DNA of 8,181 nt, taken from contig JADFVG010000043.1 in NCBI GenBank assembly GCA_015222405.1, positions 1 through 8,181 of the forward strand, written 5' to 3'. This document shows positions 1 to 6,914 of this stretch, in pieces (the first letter of the stretch is position 1; each line of letters begins with the position of its first letter). The notes beneath the pieces are model-generated. The model saw only the letters and a program-made list of their open reading frames with translations, made no database searches and was not told where the DNA came from. The DNA is from Chloroflexota bacterium. Lineage in GTDB: Bacteria; Chloroflexota; Dehalococcoidia; E44-bin15. A program made the position numbers and the translations under genes.

Positions 1-1140
1 CGCCTCATTGTGCTCGCCTAGCGTGGGTGCCGGGCGCTCCACCATCCACGGGGTCTCTGATAATCTATATGGTGACGAGGGGTAGGTAAGCTTGCCCGCT
101 TCCGGGTGCTCAATCTCGACAAAAAACTCTCTCGCTTTTAGCTGTTGGTCATGCTCTATTAGCTCACCTGGTGACCTAAGCACCGCGCACGGGATTCCTG
201 CTAACTGCGCCTTATGATAGAGTTCCTCTCCATCAAGCGTGTTCACCCACTCAGCGATGAAGGAGTACAGTTCTTGATGATTTCTTTCTCGAGACTCCCT
301 ATCCTTAAACTTCTCATCTTTGATCCACTCGGGATGATCCATCATCTCGGTCAGAGCCTTCCAATGGCGGTCTTCGACGGCGATCAGTAAAGCATAGCCA
401 TCCCTGGTACGTTGGAAGCCTATTGTTCCTTTCGATCGCACCCTGGTATTGATCTGCCCTTCAGCGGCGAATATGCCCACGTCAACCCGATCAAGGGCCA
501 TTGATGCCTCCTGTTTAGAGACATCTACATGCTGGCCCTGGCCCGTCATCTCACGCCAGTATAATGCCGTCAGCGTAGCTGCAGCAGCACTGAGGCCATC
601 ACAGTAATCCTCAAAAAATCCCCCTCCTTTAATAGGCCCCAGTTCATTCTCAACTTCGGCAATAGGGGTGAGATATCCTGATCCAGACCCATGGCTAATA
701 TTAAGGCCATAGGCTTTATAGTCTCTATAGGGCCCGCTTTGTCCGAATGGGGTGAGCGAAGTCATAACCAGTTGTGGGTTTATCGTCTTGAGGGTCTCAT
801 AATCAAACCCTAACTCCTCCATCACTTTGGGCGGGTTATCCTCCACCAGGATATCTGCCCACTCAACCAACTGCTTGAAGATCCTTTTCCCAGTCTGAGA
901 GTTGACATCTAATGTTATCCCCAGCTTGTTGGTGTTGAGGTATAGAAACAGCCCACTTCGCTCTGGGTGCGGGATATCATTGGGGAACGGCCCTCTCCTT
1001 CTCGCCTCATCGCCAACCCCGGGCTTCTCGATCTTAGCCACCTCCGCGCCGAGGTCAGCGAGCAACTTGACGCAATAAGGCCCGGATACAAAACTGGCGA
1101 ATTCTAACACCTTTACCCCGGCTAAAGCTTTTTCTGCCAT
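1..1140 (-). CDS. Class III (CaiB/BaiF family) CoA-transferase, 3' end cut by window edge
   Basis: The frame is open from ATG at 1140 to the window edge, giving 380 residues. The family is usually about 400 residues, so only about the last 20 should be missing. These enzymes move CoA between acyl-CoA and a free carboxylate in the cytoplasm through an aspartyl-CoA thioester intermediate. The N-terminus is typical (LAGVKVLEFASFVSGPYC, then LLADLGAEVAKIEKPGVGD). The core reads FFEDYCDG near residues 175-182, followed by ALYWREMTGQGQHVDVS. By alignment with formyl-CoA transferase Asp169, D178 is the likely catalytic aspartate. The visible C-terminus APTLGEHNE is the conserved family ending. AAGGAAGG lies 8 nt before the ATG. 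It is separated from the upstream Fe-S gene by 304 bp with its own promoter candidate, so it may be regulated independently. The acyl substrate cannot be told from sequence; succinyl-, oxalyl- or aryl-CoA type activities all occur in this family. Confidence 0.93.
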   Translation of the reverse strand, partial: MAEKALAGVKVLEFASFVSGPYCVKLLADLGAEVAKIEKPGVGDEARRRGPFPNDIPHPERSGLFLYLNTNKLGITLDVNSQTGKRIFKQLVEWADILVEDNPPKVMEELGFDYETLKTINPQLVMTSLTPFGQSGPYRDYKAYGLNISHGSGSGYLTPIAEVENELGPIKGGGFFEDYCDGLSAAAATLTALYWREMTGQGQHVDVSKQEASMALDRVDVGIFAAEGQINTRVRSKGTIGFQRTRDGYALLIAVEDRHWKALTEMMDHPEWIKDEKFKDRESRERNHQELYSFIAEWVNTLDGEELYHKAQLAGIPCAVLRSPGELIEHDQQLKAREFFVEIEHPEAGKLTYPSSPYRLSETPWMVERPAPTLGEHNEA

Positions 1141-1142
1141 CC

Positions 1143-1208
1143 TTACGCCTTCCTTATACTCTGCATCTGGTCATCAGAACTACTGGGGAACTCATCGATA
1201 TCTCTCAT
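1143..1208 (-). CDS. Candidate 21-codon leader ORF upstream of the CoA-transferase
   Basis: ATG at 1208 opens a 21-codon frame, beginning MRDIDEF and ending SIRKA, that stops with TAA at 1143-1145. Only two bases (GG) separate that stop from the CoA-transferase ATG. A GGGGA stretch four bases or fewer before this ATG could act as a ribosome site, and it lies in one arm of a 9-bp inverted repeat. The arrangement would suit translational coupling or a leader peptide. The peptide matches no family known to me and the frame is short enough to be chance. Confidence 0.3.
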   Translation of the reverse strand: MRDIDEFPSSSDDQMQSIRKA

Positions 1209-1217
1209 GTTCCCCAG
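1183..1217 (-). promoter_or_regulatory. 9-bp inverted repeat in the CoA-transferase leader
   Basis: CTGGGGAAC at 1183-1191 is perfectly repeated in inverse as GTTCCCCAG at 1209-1217, with a 17-nt loop. It lies between the extended -10 candidate and the CoA-transferase start. In RNA it would form a GC-rich hairpin that includes the ribosome-site-like GGGGA of the leader ORF. In DNA it could be an operator for a dimeric repressor. The repeat is seen directly; either role is inference. Confidence 0.5.
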
Positions 1218-1244
1218 CTAGATTCGACTACTGCGCTAACTATA

Positions 1245-1253
1245 ATTATAGCA
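1245..1253 (-). promoter_or_regulatory. Extended -10 promoter candidate for the CoA-transferase
   Basis: The minus strand reads TGCTATAAT at 1253-1245, a perfect extended -10 element (TGnTATAAT). No good -35 hexamer lies 16-18 bp upstream, which is usual for extended -10 promoters. Transcription would start near 1238, leaving a leader of about 98 nt before the ATG at 1140. The -10 sits inside a 12-bp palindrome, CTATAATTATAG (1240-1251), so the plus strand also shows TATAAT. No plus-strand gene follows to use it. Confidence 0.45.
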
Positions 1254-1338
1254 CGTTTGATTGTGTGGTGGCGGGGTGAGGTTGCCGGGGTATTCAAAAA
1301 CAGGACGATCATGGAGAGGAAAAGAACAGATATGAAAA

Positions 1339-1398
1339 GTTAGGCCGCGTACGCTCGGATTAGAATCTCATATCCGAACAACACGCGGCCACACTAAC
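1339..1398 (-). terminator. Long imperfect hairpin, probable terminator of the AOR/ETF/Fe-S operon
   Basis: GGCCGCGT at 1343-1350 pairs with ACGCGGCC at 1383-1390. Inside, TCGGAT (1355-1360) pairs with ATCCGA (1372-1377), and outside, GTTA (1339-1342) can pair with TAAC (1395-1398) past a bulge. Read leftward, the stem is followed by a T-rich but broken tract (TAACTTTTCATATCTGTTC). It starts about 50 bp after the stop codon of the Fe-S gene, where an operon end is expected. A smaller hairpin, TGGCA-AAAG-TGCCA, lies at 1402-1415. The T tract is weaker than in classical intrinsic terminators. Confidence 0.5.
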
Positions 1399-1444
1399 AC
1401 ATGGCAAAAGTGCCAACCAAGGACAGGAAGGCTAACTCTGCTTC

Positions 1445-2614
1445 CTAGATTGCCTTGCGGGCAATCTCAGCGATGTCGTAAACCTCAATCTTTTCCCCGT
1501 ACTCTTTGATTGCATCCTTGAAGTTTCTTTCACACCAGGGACAACTGGTTACCAGCGCTGTAGCTCCTGTGGCTTTGGCCTCCTGTATCCTTTCGTTTGC
1601 TGTCCACAGAGAAAAATCGGGATATGCCTGCTTCACCCCAGCGCCGGCACCACAGCACCATGAAAACTCCCTGTTCCGCTCCATCTCAACCAGCTCCAGC
1701 CCGGGAATGCTGTTCAAGATGTCCCTCGGCTGTTCATATATGCCGTTATACCGTCCCAGATGGCAAGGATCATGGTAGGTCACTTTCATCGGGACCTCCT
1801 TGGTGAATTTGATCTTGCCCTCCTTTATCAGCTGGTCGATATATTCCACTATGTGCAGTACTTCGAAATTCATTTTGGCATTGACCTTAGGGTAGAGCAG
1901 CTTCATGTGGCTATAGCCGTCGGCGCAAGATAATATCACCTTGCTCGCGCCAGCCCCGTTATAGGCCTCAATGTTATGCTCGGCATATTTGGTGAACTCC
2001 GCCATGTTCCCTATTTCATAGGCACGACCGCCGCAGCAGGTTTCCTCCTTGCCCGCGATGCCAAAATCAACGCCTGCCTGCTGGAGCAGGGTTACTGCGT
2101 CTCGGGCCGCTCCCCAGATTTCGGGGTCAAAAGAGAGCATGTCACCGGCATGATAAACGACATCTGCTTTCTCTTTGGTTATATCCTTCAAACGTAGACC
2201 CTCAGCCCACGCCCCTCGCTCCTCTTTTGGTTTGTCCAAAACATTGTCATTTTTCTTTAGACTTTCGATCATGACTACGTGGGCCGGCAGAAGGCATCCT
2301 GCGCCAACCACCATCTGCCGTATGGCTTCGATGACTTCAACTATGTGCTCCTTGGGGAGGGAAGCACACTGCTCATCGCAAGCCTTGCAAGCAGTGCAGG
2401 TATAGATCCTCTCCAGCACATCTTCATCCTCAAGGCTCAGTACTCCTTCCTGCAAGCCCCTTCCAATCCACAATCTCCCCGATGGGAAGTAGCCCTCGAG
2501 CCGGAATTTCTGGCCCGGGGGACAGGACGGAAGGTACTGGCCAAAGGTATATTTGCAGGTGCCGCACCGCGAGCATCGAGCAGCCCAATCCTTCACTTCA
2601 TCCGGAACTTCCAT
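1445..2614 (-). CDS. HdrD/GlcF-like (Fe-S)-binding protein with two CCG (cysteine-rich) domains
   Basis: A 389-residue iron-sulfur electron carrier of the heterodisulfide reductase subunit D / glycolate oxidase GlcF type. The N-terminal ferredoxin-like part has C14, C17, C20, C31 and C73, C76, C79, C83, enough for two [4Fe-4S] clusters. Two CCG domains follow. The second is complete: C284, C320-C321, C358, C361, in the pattern CX35CCX36CXXC that fits the non-cubane cluster motif of HdrB/HdrD. The first is degenerate: it keeps C193-C194 and C230 but has Ala156 where the first cysteine is expected and Gly233 for the last. AAGGAGG lies 4 nt before the ATG. No membrane helix is apparent, so it is probably cytoplasmic or docked to a partner. 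It follows the FAD-linked oxidase by 41 bp, the usual GlcD/GlcF pairing, so it probably accepts electrons from that flavoprotein or from ETF. The final acceptor (quinone, ferredoxin or disulfide) is unknown. Confidence 0.93.
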   Translation of the reverse strand: MEVPDEVKDWAARCSRCGTCKYTFGQYLPSCPPGQKFRLEGYFPSGRLWIGRGLQEGVLSLEDEDVLERIYTCTACKACDEQCASLPKEHIVEVIEAIRQMVVGAGCLLPAHVVMIESLKKNDNVLDKPKEERGAWAEGLRLKDITKEKADVVYHAGDMLSFDPEIWGAARDAVTLLQQAGVDFGIAGKEETCCGGRAYEIGNMAEFTKYAEHNIEAYNGAGASKVILSCADGYSHMKLLYPKVNAKMNFEVLHIVEYIDQLIKEGKIKFTKEVPMKVTYHDPCHLGRYNGIYEQPRDILNSIPGLELVEMERNREFSWCCGAGAGVKQAYPDFSLWTANERIQEAKATGATALVTSCPWCERNFKDAIKEYGEKIEVYDIAEIARKAI

Positions 2615-2655
2615 GTTTCCTCCTTGCTCTTTATCTTAATCTTGGGGAATGCCAC

Positions 2656-4062
2656 TTACTCCTCAGGTGCCCCATATCTTCCAGGGTTCATGATGTTATT
2701 GGGATCCAGCATCTTCTTCACCCTCCTCAGCAACTCCACCCAGTTGGGATCGCCCCTTTTCATCATCTCTTGAACCTCCCAGTAAGGGGCTTTATAGGGG
2801 ACATGGTCCATATCCAGGGCCAAGGTAAGTGCCTCGCGCATAAACTTGCGTACCCGGTCTACCTCTTCGGCATCACTCTTGTTAAAGGCTATTATCGGCC
2901 GCCACATGCCGAAGTGCCCTTGCCTTAGCGGTCTGAAGAAACCAACCCTGGGCAACTTGTATTTGTCCAAGAGCTGGAAAACCTTTTCCGTGGCCTCTTC
3001 CCACCGGGAGGTGGGACCATATGTCCCCATCCAGGTACATCCCCCAAGAGCGTCTATCTGGCCCCTGATGGGAAGGTCTGTCGGCTCTGAAGGCATTACA
3101 TCGACCTTGGTGTCCTTGAACTCCTCCTTTATGATCGCGTCCCTTAGCTGCGCTTTAGCCTTCAGCTCGTCCTCACTGTTTGCCGCAATCGCGGTAAGCA
3201 CCGCGAACTCCGGTTCACCGGGGGCCCTCTCGAAGGGACCTGTAGTTTTGGTTGTGATCACCTTCATCGTCTCATAGGGGACAATAAAGAGCTCGTCCAG
3301 AATTCGCATTGGGGCCATTCTCCGCATAAAGCGAAAGGTAGCACCCATGTCATAGGTCATGATGGTTGCTCCCTCAACATACTTCGGCTTTTGCCAGAGT
3401 TGAACCGCAATCTTGGTAACCACCCCGGTAGCCCCCTGCCAGCCGATGAACATCCCGGCGATATCGGGCAGGGGAGCGCGGCCGAACCAGGAACGGCTCA
3501 CGGAGCAGGACCCGATCTTCACCACCTCTCCCGTGGGTAGCACTACCTCCAGGCCATTGATCATGTCAGCGTTCATCCCCAGCGAGACGGCCATATCACC
3601 CATCCCCATTAACATAGCATTACACATGACACTGGTATAAGGTGGGGAAAGAGGGTAGCTATATGTCAAATGGGGATAGTTCTTGTCCAGATACCGCCTC
3701 AGGTGGCCAAAAGTGAAGCCAGGCTCCAGTATGGCGTACATCTCCTTGTCATTTAGCTCTATCAAGCGGTCCATCCGCTTCAAATCGAGACAGATGCCAC
3801 CTTTGAGCGGTATGGTCAGCCCACCGATATTTGCTCCACCAACAATAGGTACCACTGGGATCTTCTCCCTGTTTGCCAGGCGCAGAACCCCCTGGACTTC
3901 TTCCACGCTCCCAGGCATGACCACAAAATCAGGCCAGCTAGGCTCATTCTCGGTCATGTCCTGGGAGTAGCTGTAGAGGTCGGGCAAAGCCTTCGAAACG
4001 AAATCAGCGCCAACTATCTTCTCAAGTTCCGCTAACACCTTTTCCTTAACCTTTAGCTCCAT
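2656..4062 (-). CDS. FAD-linked oxidase/dehydrogenase of the VAO/PCMH (GlcD-like) family
   Basis: A 468-residue flavoprotein, a usual length for the family. The PCMH-type FAD-binding domain covers roughly residues 44-220: PDFVVMPGSVEEVQGVLRLA, then IPVVPIVGGANIGG (68-81) where the phosphate-binding glycines sit, and LDLKRMDRLIELN. The C-terminal cap ends with LDPNNIMNPGRYG (452-464), the FAD-linked oxidase C-terminal signature. The middle segment (AGMFIGWQGATGVVTKIAVQLWQKP region) recalls the vanillyl-alcohol oxidase / 4-cresol dehydrogenase branch as much as glycolate or lactate dehydrogenases. Such enzymes oxidise alcohols, phenolic side chains or 2-hydroxy acids and pass electrons to a partner. 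AAGGAGG lies 7 nt before the ATG. It sits 35 bp after etfB and 41 bp before the Fe-S gene, so ETF and the CCG protein are the likely partners. The substrate is unknown. Confidence 0.9.
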   Translation of the reverse strand: MELKVKEKVLAELEKIVGADFVSKALPDLYSYSQDMTENEPSWPDFVVMPGSVEEVQGVLRLANREKIPVVPIVGGANIGGLTIPLKGGICLDLKRMDRLIELNDKEMYAILEPGFTFGHLRRYLDKNYPHLTYSYPLSPPYTSVMCNAMLMGMGDMAVSLGMNADMINGLEVVLPTGEVVKIGSCSVSRSWFGRAPLPDIAGMFIGWQGATGVVTKIAVQLWQKPKYVEGATIMTYDMGATFRFMRRMAPMRILDELFIVPYETMKVITTKTTGPFERAPGEPEFAVLTAIAANSEDELKAKAQLRDAIIKEEFKDTKVDVMPSEPTDLPIRGQIDALGGCTWMGTYGPTSRWEEATEKVFQLLDKYKLPRVGFFRPLRQGHFGMWRPIIAFNKSDAEEVDRVRKFMREALTLALDMDHVPYKAPYWEVQEMMKRGDPNWVELLRRVKKMLDPNNIMNPGRYGAPEE

Positions 4063-4097
4063 TTTCGCCCCTCCTTATTTGGCTGCACTACGGGCAG

Positions 4098-4889
4098 CTA
4101 GATTATTTTGGATTCCCTGAGCTTGAGAGCCAGATTTGCTCCCGCCTCCTCCGGTGTTTCGCCCTCTACCATCTGGCACTTTGCCTCCTTTTCTGGCATA
4201 AATAGCTCAAGCAGCTTGCTTCGTCCCACTGCGGATGGTTCGACCTCCAGGTCCTGGGCTTTCCAGGTGGTGACTGGCTTTTTCTGCGCAGCCACGAACT
4301 CCTGCATTGAGGGAGAGCGCAGATCACCCAGTTCGTGGCTTACCGTGATCAGGCAAGGCAGCGGCGCCTCGACCACCTCATAGCCATCCAATACCACCCG
4401 CTCGACCCTCACCTTACCATCAACGAGTTCTACTTTCTGAGCCACAGTAACGCTCGGGATTGCCAAGATTTCAGCGATGCCTGAGCCGACCTGACCGGCA
4501 TTGGTATCTGCTGCCTGCCTTCCGGTTAAGATTAGGTCGTATTCTCCTATCTTCTTTATCGCAGCAGCCAGGGCATAAGCTGTGGCGCAGCCGTCTAGAT
4601 TTTCAAAGATGTCATCCTCCAAGAGAACCAGCTCGTCGGCGCCTGCAGCCAGGGATTTCTTCACTACCGCCTTGGGCAAATCCTTGCCCATGCTTATCAC
4701 CGTTATCTTGCTCGGGTGAAGTTCCTTGATCCTGAGGGCAGCCTCGAGGCAATTTTCATCGTAGGGGTTTAATACCGGCGGCACCCCTTTACCCGGGATG
4801 GCTCGTTTTGCCTCAGGATCAATCCTGAAAGTGGAGATTGGAGCCTCAGGATCAAACATCACCTTGGCACAAATGATGATATTTAGCAT
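4098..4889 (-). CDS. etfB: Electron transfer flavoprotein, beta subunit
   Basis: 263 residues, the normal EtfB length. It begins MLNIIICAKV with the usual Rossmann-like start, then NPYDENCLEAALRIKE (41-56), the family motif GRQAADTNAGQVG (123-135) that lines the AMP/FAD site, and ERVVLDGYEVVEAPLPCLIT (163-182), which resembles the ETF-beta signature without matching it exactly. EtfB normally pairs with EtfA, which binds the main FAD, and shuttles electrons between dehydrogenases and a membrane or bifurcating acceptor. No etfA is present in the window: the neighbours are the AOR-family gene 81 bp upstream and the FAD-linked oxidase 35 bp downstream. An AAGGA-rich ribosome site precedes the ATG. 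Lactate dehydrogenase/ETF clusters (LctB-LctC-LctD in acetogens) have EtfB beside a GlcD-like enzyme but also contain EtfA. EtfA may be encoded elsewhere, or this EtfB may work differently. Confidence 0.93.
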   Translation of the reverse strand: MLNIIICAKVMFDPEAPISTFRIDPEAKRAIPGKGVPPVLNPYDENCLEAALRIKELHPSKITVISMGKDLPKAVVKKSLAAGADELVLLEDDIFENLDGCATAYALAAAIKKIGEYDLILTGRQAADTNAGQVGSGIAEILAIPSVTVAQKVELVDGKVRVERVVLDGYEVVEAPLPCLITVSHELGDLRSPSMQEFVAAQKKPVTTWKAQDLEVEPSAVGRSKLLELFMPEKEAKCQMVEGETPEEAGANLALKLRESKII

Positions 4890-4970
4890 TCCTTCTTCCT
4901 TTCAAACAAACACTTTAGGCGATAGATTCAGCTTCTTCGTTCCTCTAACGGCCGCCAAATCTAAGCCTTC
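4890..4970 (-). other. AOR-etfB intergenic spacer
   Basis: An 81-bp gap, the longest inside the operon, holding the etfB ribosome site (AAAGGAAGAAGGA just before the ATG). I see no convincing hairpin terminator or promoter here, which supports co-transcription of the AOR-family gene with etfB. Confidence 0.4.
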
Positions 4971-6854
4971 TCATTTCCCCTTGGAATATAGCTCATCTGC
5001 GACATCCTTCAGCCCTAATTCCTCGAGCTTGGCCCGAGTTGGCCACCCGGTTTTCAGGTCAAATCCACACTCACTGTAAAACTCGTCTATCATGGCATCA
5101 AGGCTCTCTACTCGGGCGCCATCCTGTATTCCGCCACTTACTGGTTCGGTGAGAAATCTTTCTGGCATGGTATCATCTTTTTCCCTATCATACCCTTCTC
5201 TAGCATTAAATGCCCTCGCCAAATTTAGGATTTTTTCACCGACCTTCAGACCTTCCTGCATGCTCACCTCGCGCCCAGTCAAATACTTATACCCCTCTAA
5301 CACGTCAGCAGTAGCGAATGCGTCAGGCCACCAGAGAATAAGGCATCCTCCCATGGTGTTCAAAATTCCTGGAAGCACTTCCCTATAAGGCTTAAGCCAT
5401 TTTGCTATACCCTTCTCCGCCGACGGGTCGGGCTTTTCTGTAAGCCCGGTGACATCTGAGTGAAGCACACCGCCATGAGTGACGGTGAAAGTCCAGGTTC
5501 TATTCACGCTGCCGCCTCTCTCCTGAGTAGCAGTGCCGAGCAAAAGCGCCTTATCTGCCCTGAACTCCTCAGCTTCCAGTGGTGAGCCTTTGGAGTGCAT
5601 GACGTATTTTTCCGTGCCCTTGCCCAGTTTTTCCGCCGCTATCTTTGGCCCTTCAGCCAGCACGTCCCCAAATCCTTCTCGGGCAAAAATCGCTCTTAGC
5701 AGCCGGAGGCAGGACTCGCCATCACCAAATTTTACTTCTAGTCCTCCGACATCCTCAGGGGTTATAATGCCACGCTCCTGGCACTCAGCAAGCCATCCTG
5801 CCCATTCAGCGCTGCCGTTGATGTCAACCCCGTTTTGAGCACATTGGTAGAAAATCTCACAGAGCACATCCAGGTCATCGATCATCATATTGTAGCCCCA
5901 GGACCAATCTGCCTCGACCTTAGCATCAACTTTGTGCCCTTTATAAGGGCCTTTCTTTGGTGATAGGACCTTGCCGGTTTTTGTAGGGCAACCCCAGCAA
6001 TAGGCATCTTCACCGGTAAATAGCTGTTCCATTATCGGTTCGGCGAATAGCCTATCCATTTTATCCCAGTTGCCCCGCTGAAAGTGGCGGATTGGGATGC
6101 CCATAGTAAAGACATAGGCCTGGTTGAGGAAATGGATGTGGGTTTTAGCCATCTCACCATATGCTTCTCTGCATTTTTTATAAACCCTAGCGCTAACCTC
6201 CTTCAGTCCCGCCGTGTCATAAGCGGGGATGCTACCTCTGCCACGGACGACAATCGCTTTGAGGTTTTTTGACCCCGCTACCGCTCCGTTACCTCCCTTG
6301 CCAAAAGCCCGATTATAATCCGAGGTCATGCATGCCAAACGGTTCAACGTTTCCCCCGCAGGGCCAATACGAATGATTTGAATATTGGTATCGCCAATCT
6401 CCTCTCTCAATAATTCGTCTGTCTCCGACCCCAGCTTTCCCCACAGATGGGTTGCATCCTTTATCTCTACTTCATCGCCATCGATAAAGATGTACACCGG
6501 CTTCTTGGCTTTCCCTTCAACAATCAACAAATCATAACCGGCAAACCTAAGATAAGGGGCAAAGCTCCCCCCCATACCATTTTCTCCGTAGAATCCAGTA
6601 AGGGGCGACTTATAGTTTAGGATGGTCCGCGACCCTGGGGGGAATACCGAGCCACTGAAAGCGGTGGTGGTAAATATCAATACATTTTCAGGGGATAGAG
6701 GGTCAGTTCTTGGCTTCAATTTTTCCCATAGCAACCTGGCACCAAAACCCTCGCCTCCAATCCAATCTCGGACCAGGTCATCTCTCAGGGGTTCCTTTAT
6801 CACCTTCCCATCGGTGAGATTGATTGTTAGCATTGTACCTGCATAACCGTACAT
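4971..6854 (-). CDS. Aldehyde:ferredoxin oxidoreductase (AOR) family tungsten/molybdopterin enzyme, divergent
   Basis: 627 residues, a typical AOR length. The start GYAGTMLTINLTDGKV, the DWIGGEGFGARLLWEKL segment, PPGSRTILNYKSPLTG with R76, and CMTSDYNRAFGKGGNGAVAG with R182-A183 are the AOR N-terminal domain that cradles the bis-pterin tungsten cofactor. EGPKIAAEKLGKG and TQERGG mark the C-terminal domains. AORs interconvert aldehydes and carboxylates using low-potential electrons in the cytoplasm. Odd points: the [4Fe-4S] motif, normally CxxCxxxC, reads C286-WG-C289-PTK-T293, so the third cysteine is threonine (codon ACC at 5978-5976). The distal cysteine C504 (NTMGGC) is kept. The two DxxGL(C/D) pterin motifs appear as AQNGVD (339-344) and NTMGGC (499-504), both without the aspartate. 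It may therefore be a functionally distinct subfamily. GGAGG lies a few bases before the ATG, and a TTGACA promoter lies upstream. It is the first gene of the probable four-gene operon. Confidence 0.93.
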   Translation of the reverse strand: MYGYAGTMLTINLTDGKVIKEPLRDDLVRDWIGGEGFGARLLWEKLKPRTDPLSPENVLIFTTTAFSGSVFPPGSRTILNYKSPLTGFYGENGMGGSFAPYLRFAGYDLLIVEGKAKKPVYIFIDGDEVEIKDATHLWGKLGSETDELLREEIGDTNIQIIRIGPAGETLNRLACMTSDYNRAFGKGGNGAVAGSKNLKAIVVRGRGSIPAYDTAGLKEVSARVYKKCREAYGEMAKTHIHFLNQAYVFTMGIPIRHFQRGNWDKMDRLFAEPIMEQLFTGEDAYCWGCPTKTGKVLSPKKGPYKGHKVDAKVEADWSWGYNMMIDDLDVLCEIFYQCAQNGVDINGSAEWAGWLAECQERGIITPEDVGGLEVKFGDGESCLRLLRAIFAREGFGDVLAEGPKIAAEKLGKGTEKYVMHSKGSPLEAEEFRADKALLLGTATQERGGSVNRTWTFTVTHGGVLHSDVTGLTEKPDPSAEKGIAKWLKPYREVLPGILNTMGGCLILWWPDAFATADVLEGYKYLTGREVSMQEGLKVGEKILNLARAFNAREGYDREKDDTMPERFLTEPVSGGIQDGARVESLDAMIDEFYSECGFDLKTGWPTRAKLEELGLKDVADELYSKGK

Positions 6855-6902
6855 TTTCCCTCCTACCTCTATGCTTTGATATTACGAGCGTGTTTTTATC
6901 AT

Positions 6903-6914
6903 GCCGCTAGCGGC
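6903..6914. repeat. 12-bp perfect palindrome in the AOR leader
   Basis: GCCGCTAGCGGC is its own reverse complement. It lies about 49 bp before the AOR start codon and directly beside one arm (6915-6924) of the longer inverted repeat. It could be an operator or a short RNA hairpin. The sequence is certain, the function is not. Confidence 0.4.

Larger units (their letters stand above)
1141..1444. other. Intergenic region between the Fe-S gene and the CoA-transferase
   Basis: This 304-bp stretch holds, from right to left, the small 1402-1415 hairpin, the 1339-1398 hairpin, the extended -10 element, the leader inverted repeat, the short leader ORF and the CoA-transferase ribosome site. I see no larger coding frame on either strand. 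The parts suggest a transcription boundary, an operon end followed by a new start, rather than read-through. Confidence 0.6.

Noticed and set aside
1448..1466. Stem GATTGCC/GGCAATC at the end of the Fe-S gene as a terminator
   Set aside because: It lies within the coding sequence, is only 7 bp and has no T tract; the 1339-1398 structure is a better candidate.
2279..2928. Overlapping plus-strand open frames of 164 and 148 codons
   Set aside because: They are antisense to the well-supported FAD oxidase and Fe-S genes, have low-complexity serine/proline/leucine-rich translations and no family resemblance.
2656..4889. Bifurcating lactate dehydrogenase complex (LctBCD)
   Set aside because: EtfB and a GlcD-like enzyme are adjacent, but the EtfA (LctC) component is absent and the FAD enzyme's middle region leans toward the VAO/4-cresol branch, so the assignment is not supported.
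6882..6902. Six-codon ATG...TAA frame in the AOR leader
   Set aside because: Too short to distinguish from chance, with a poorly spaced ribosome site; noted only within the intergenic entry.
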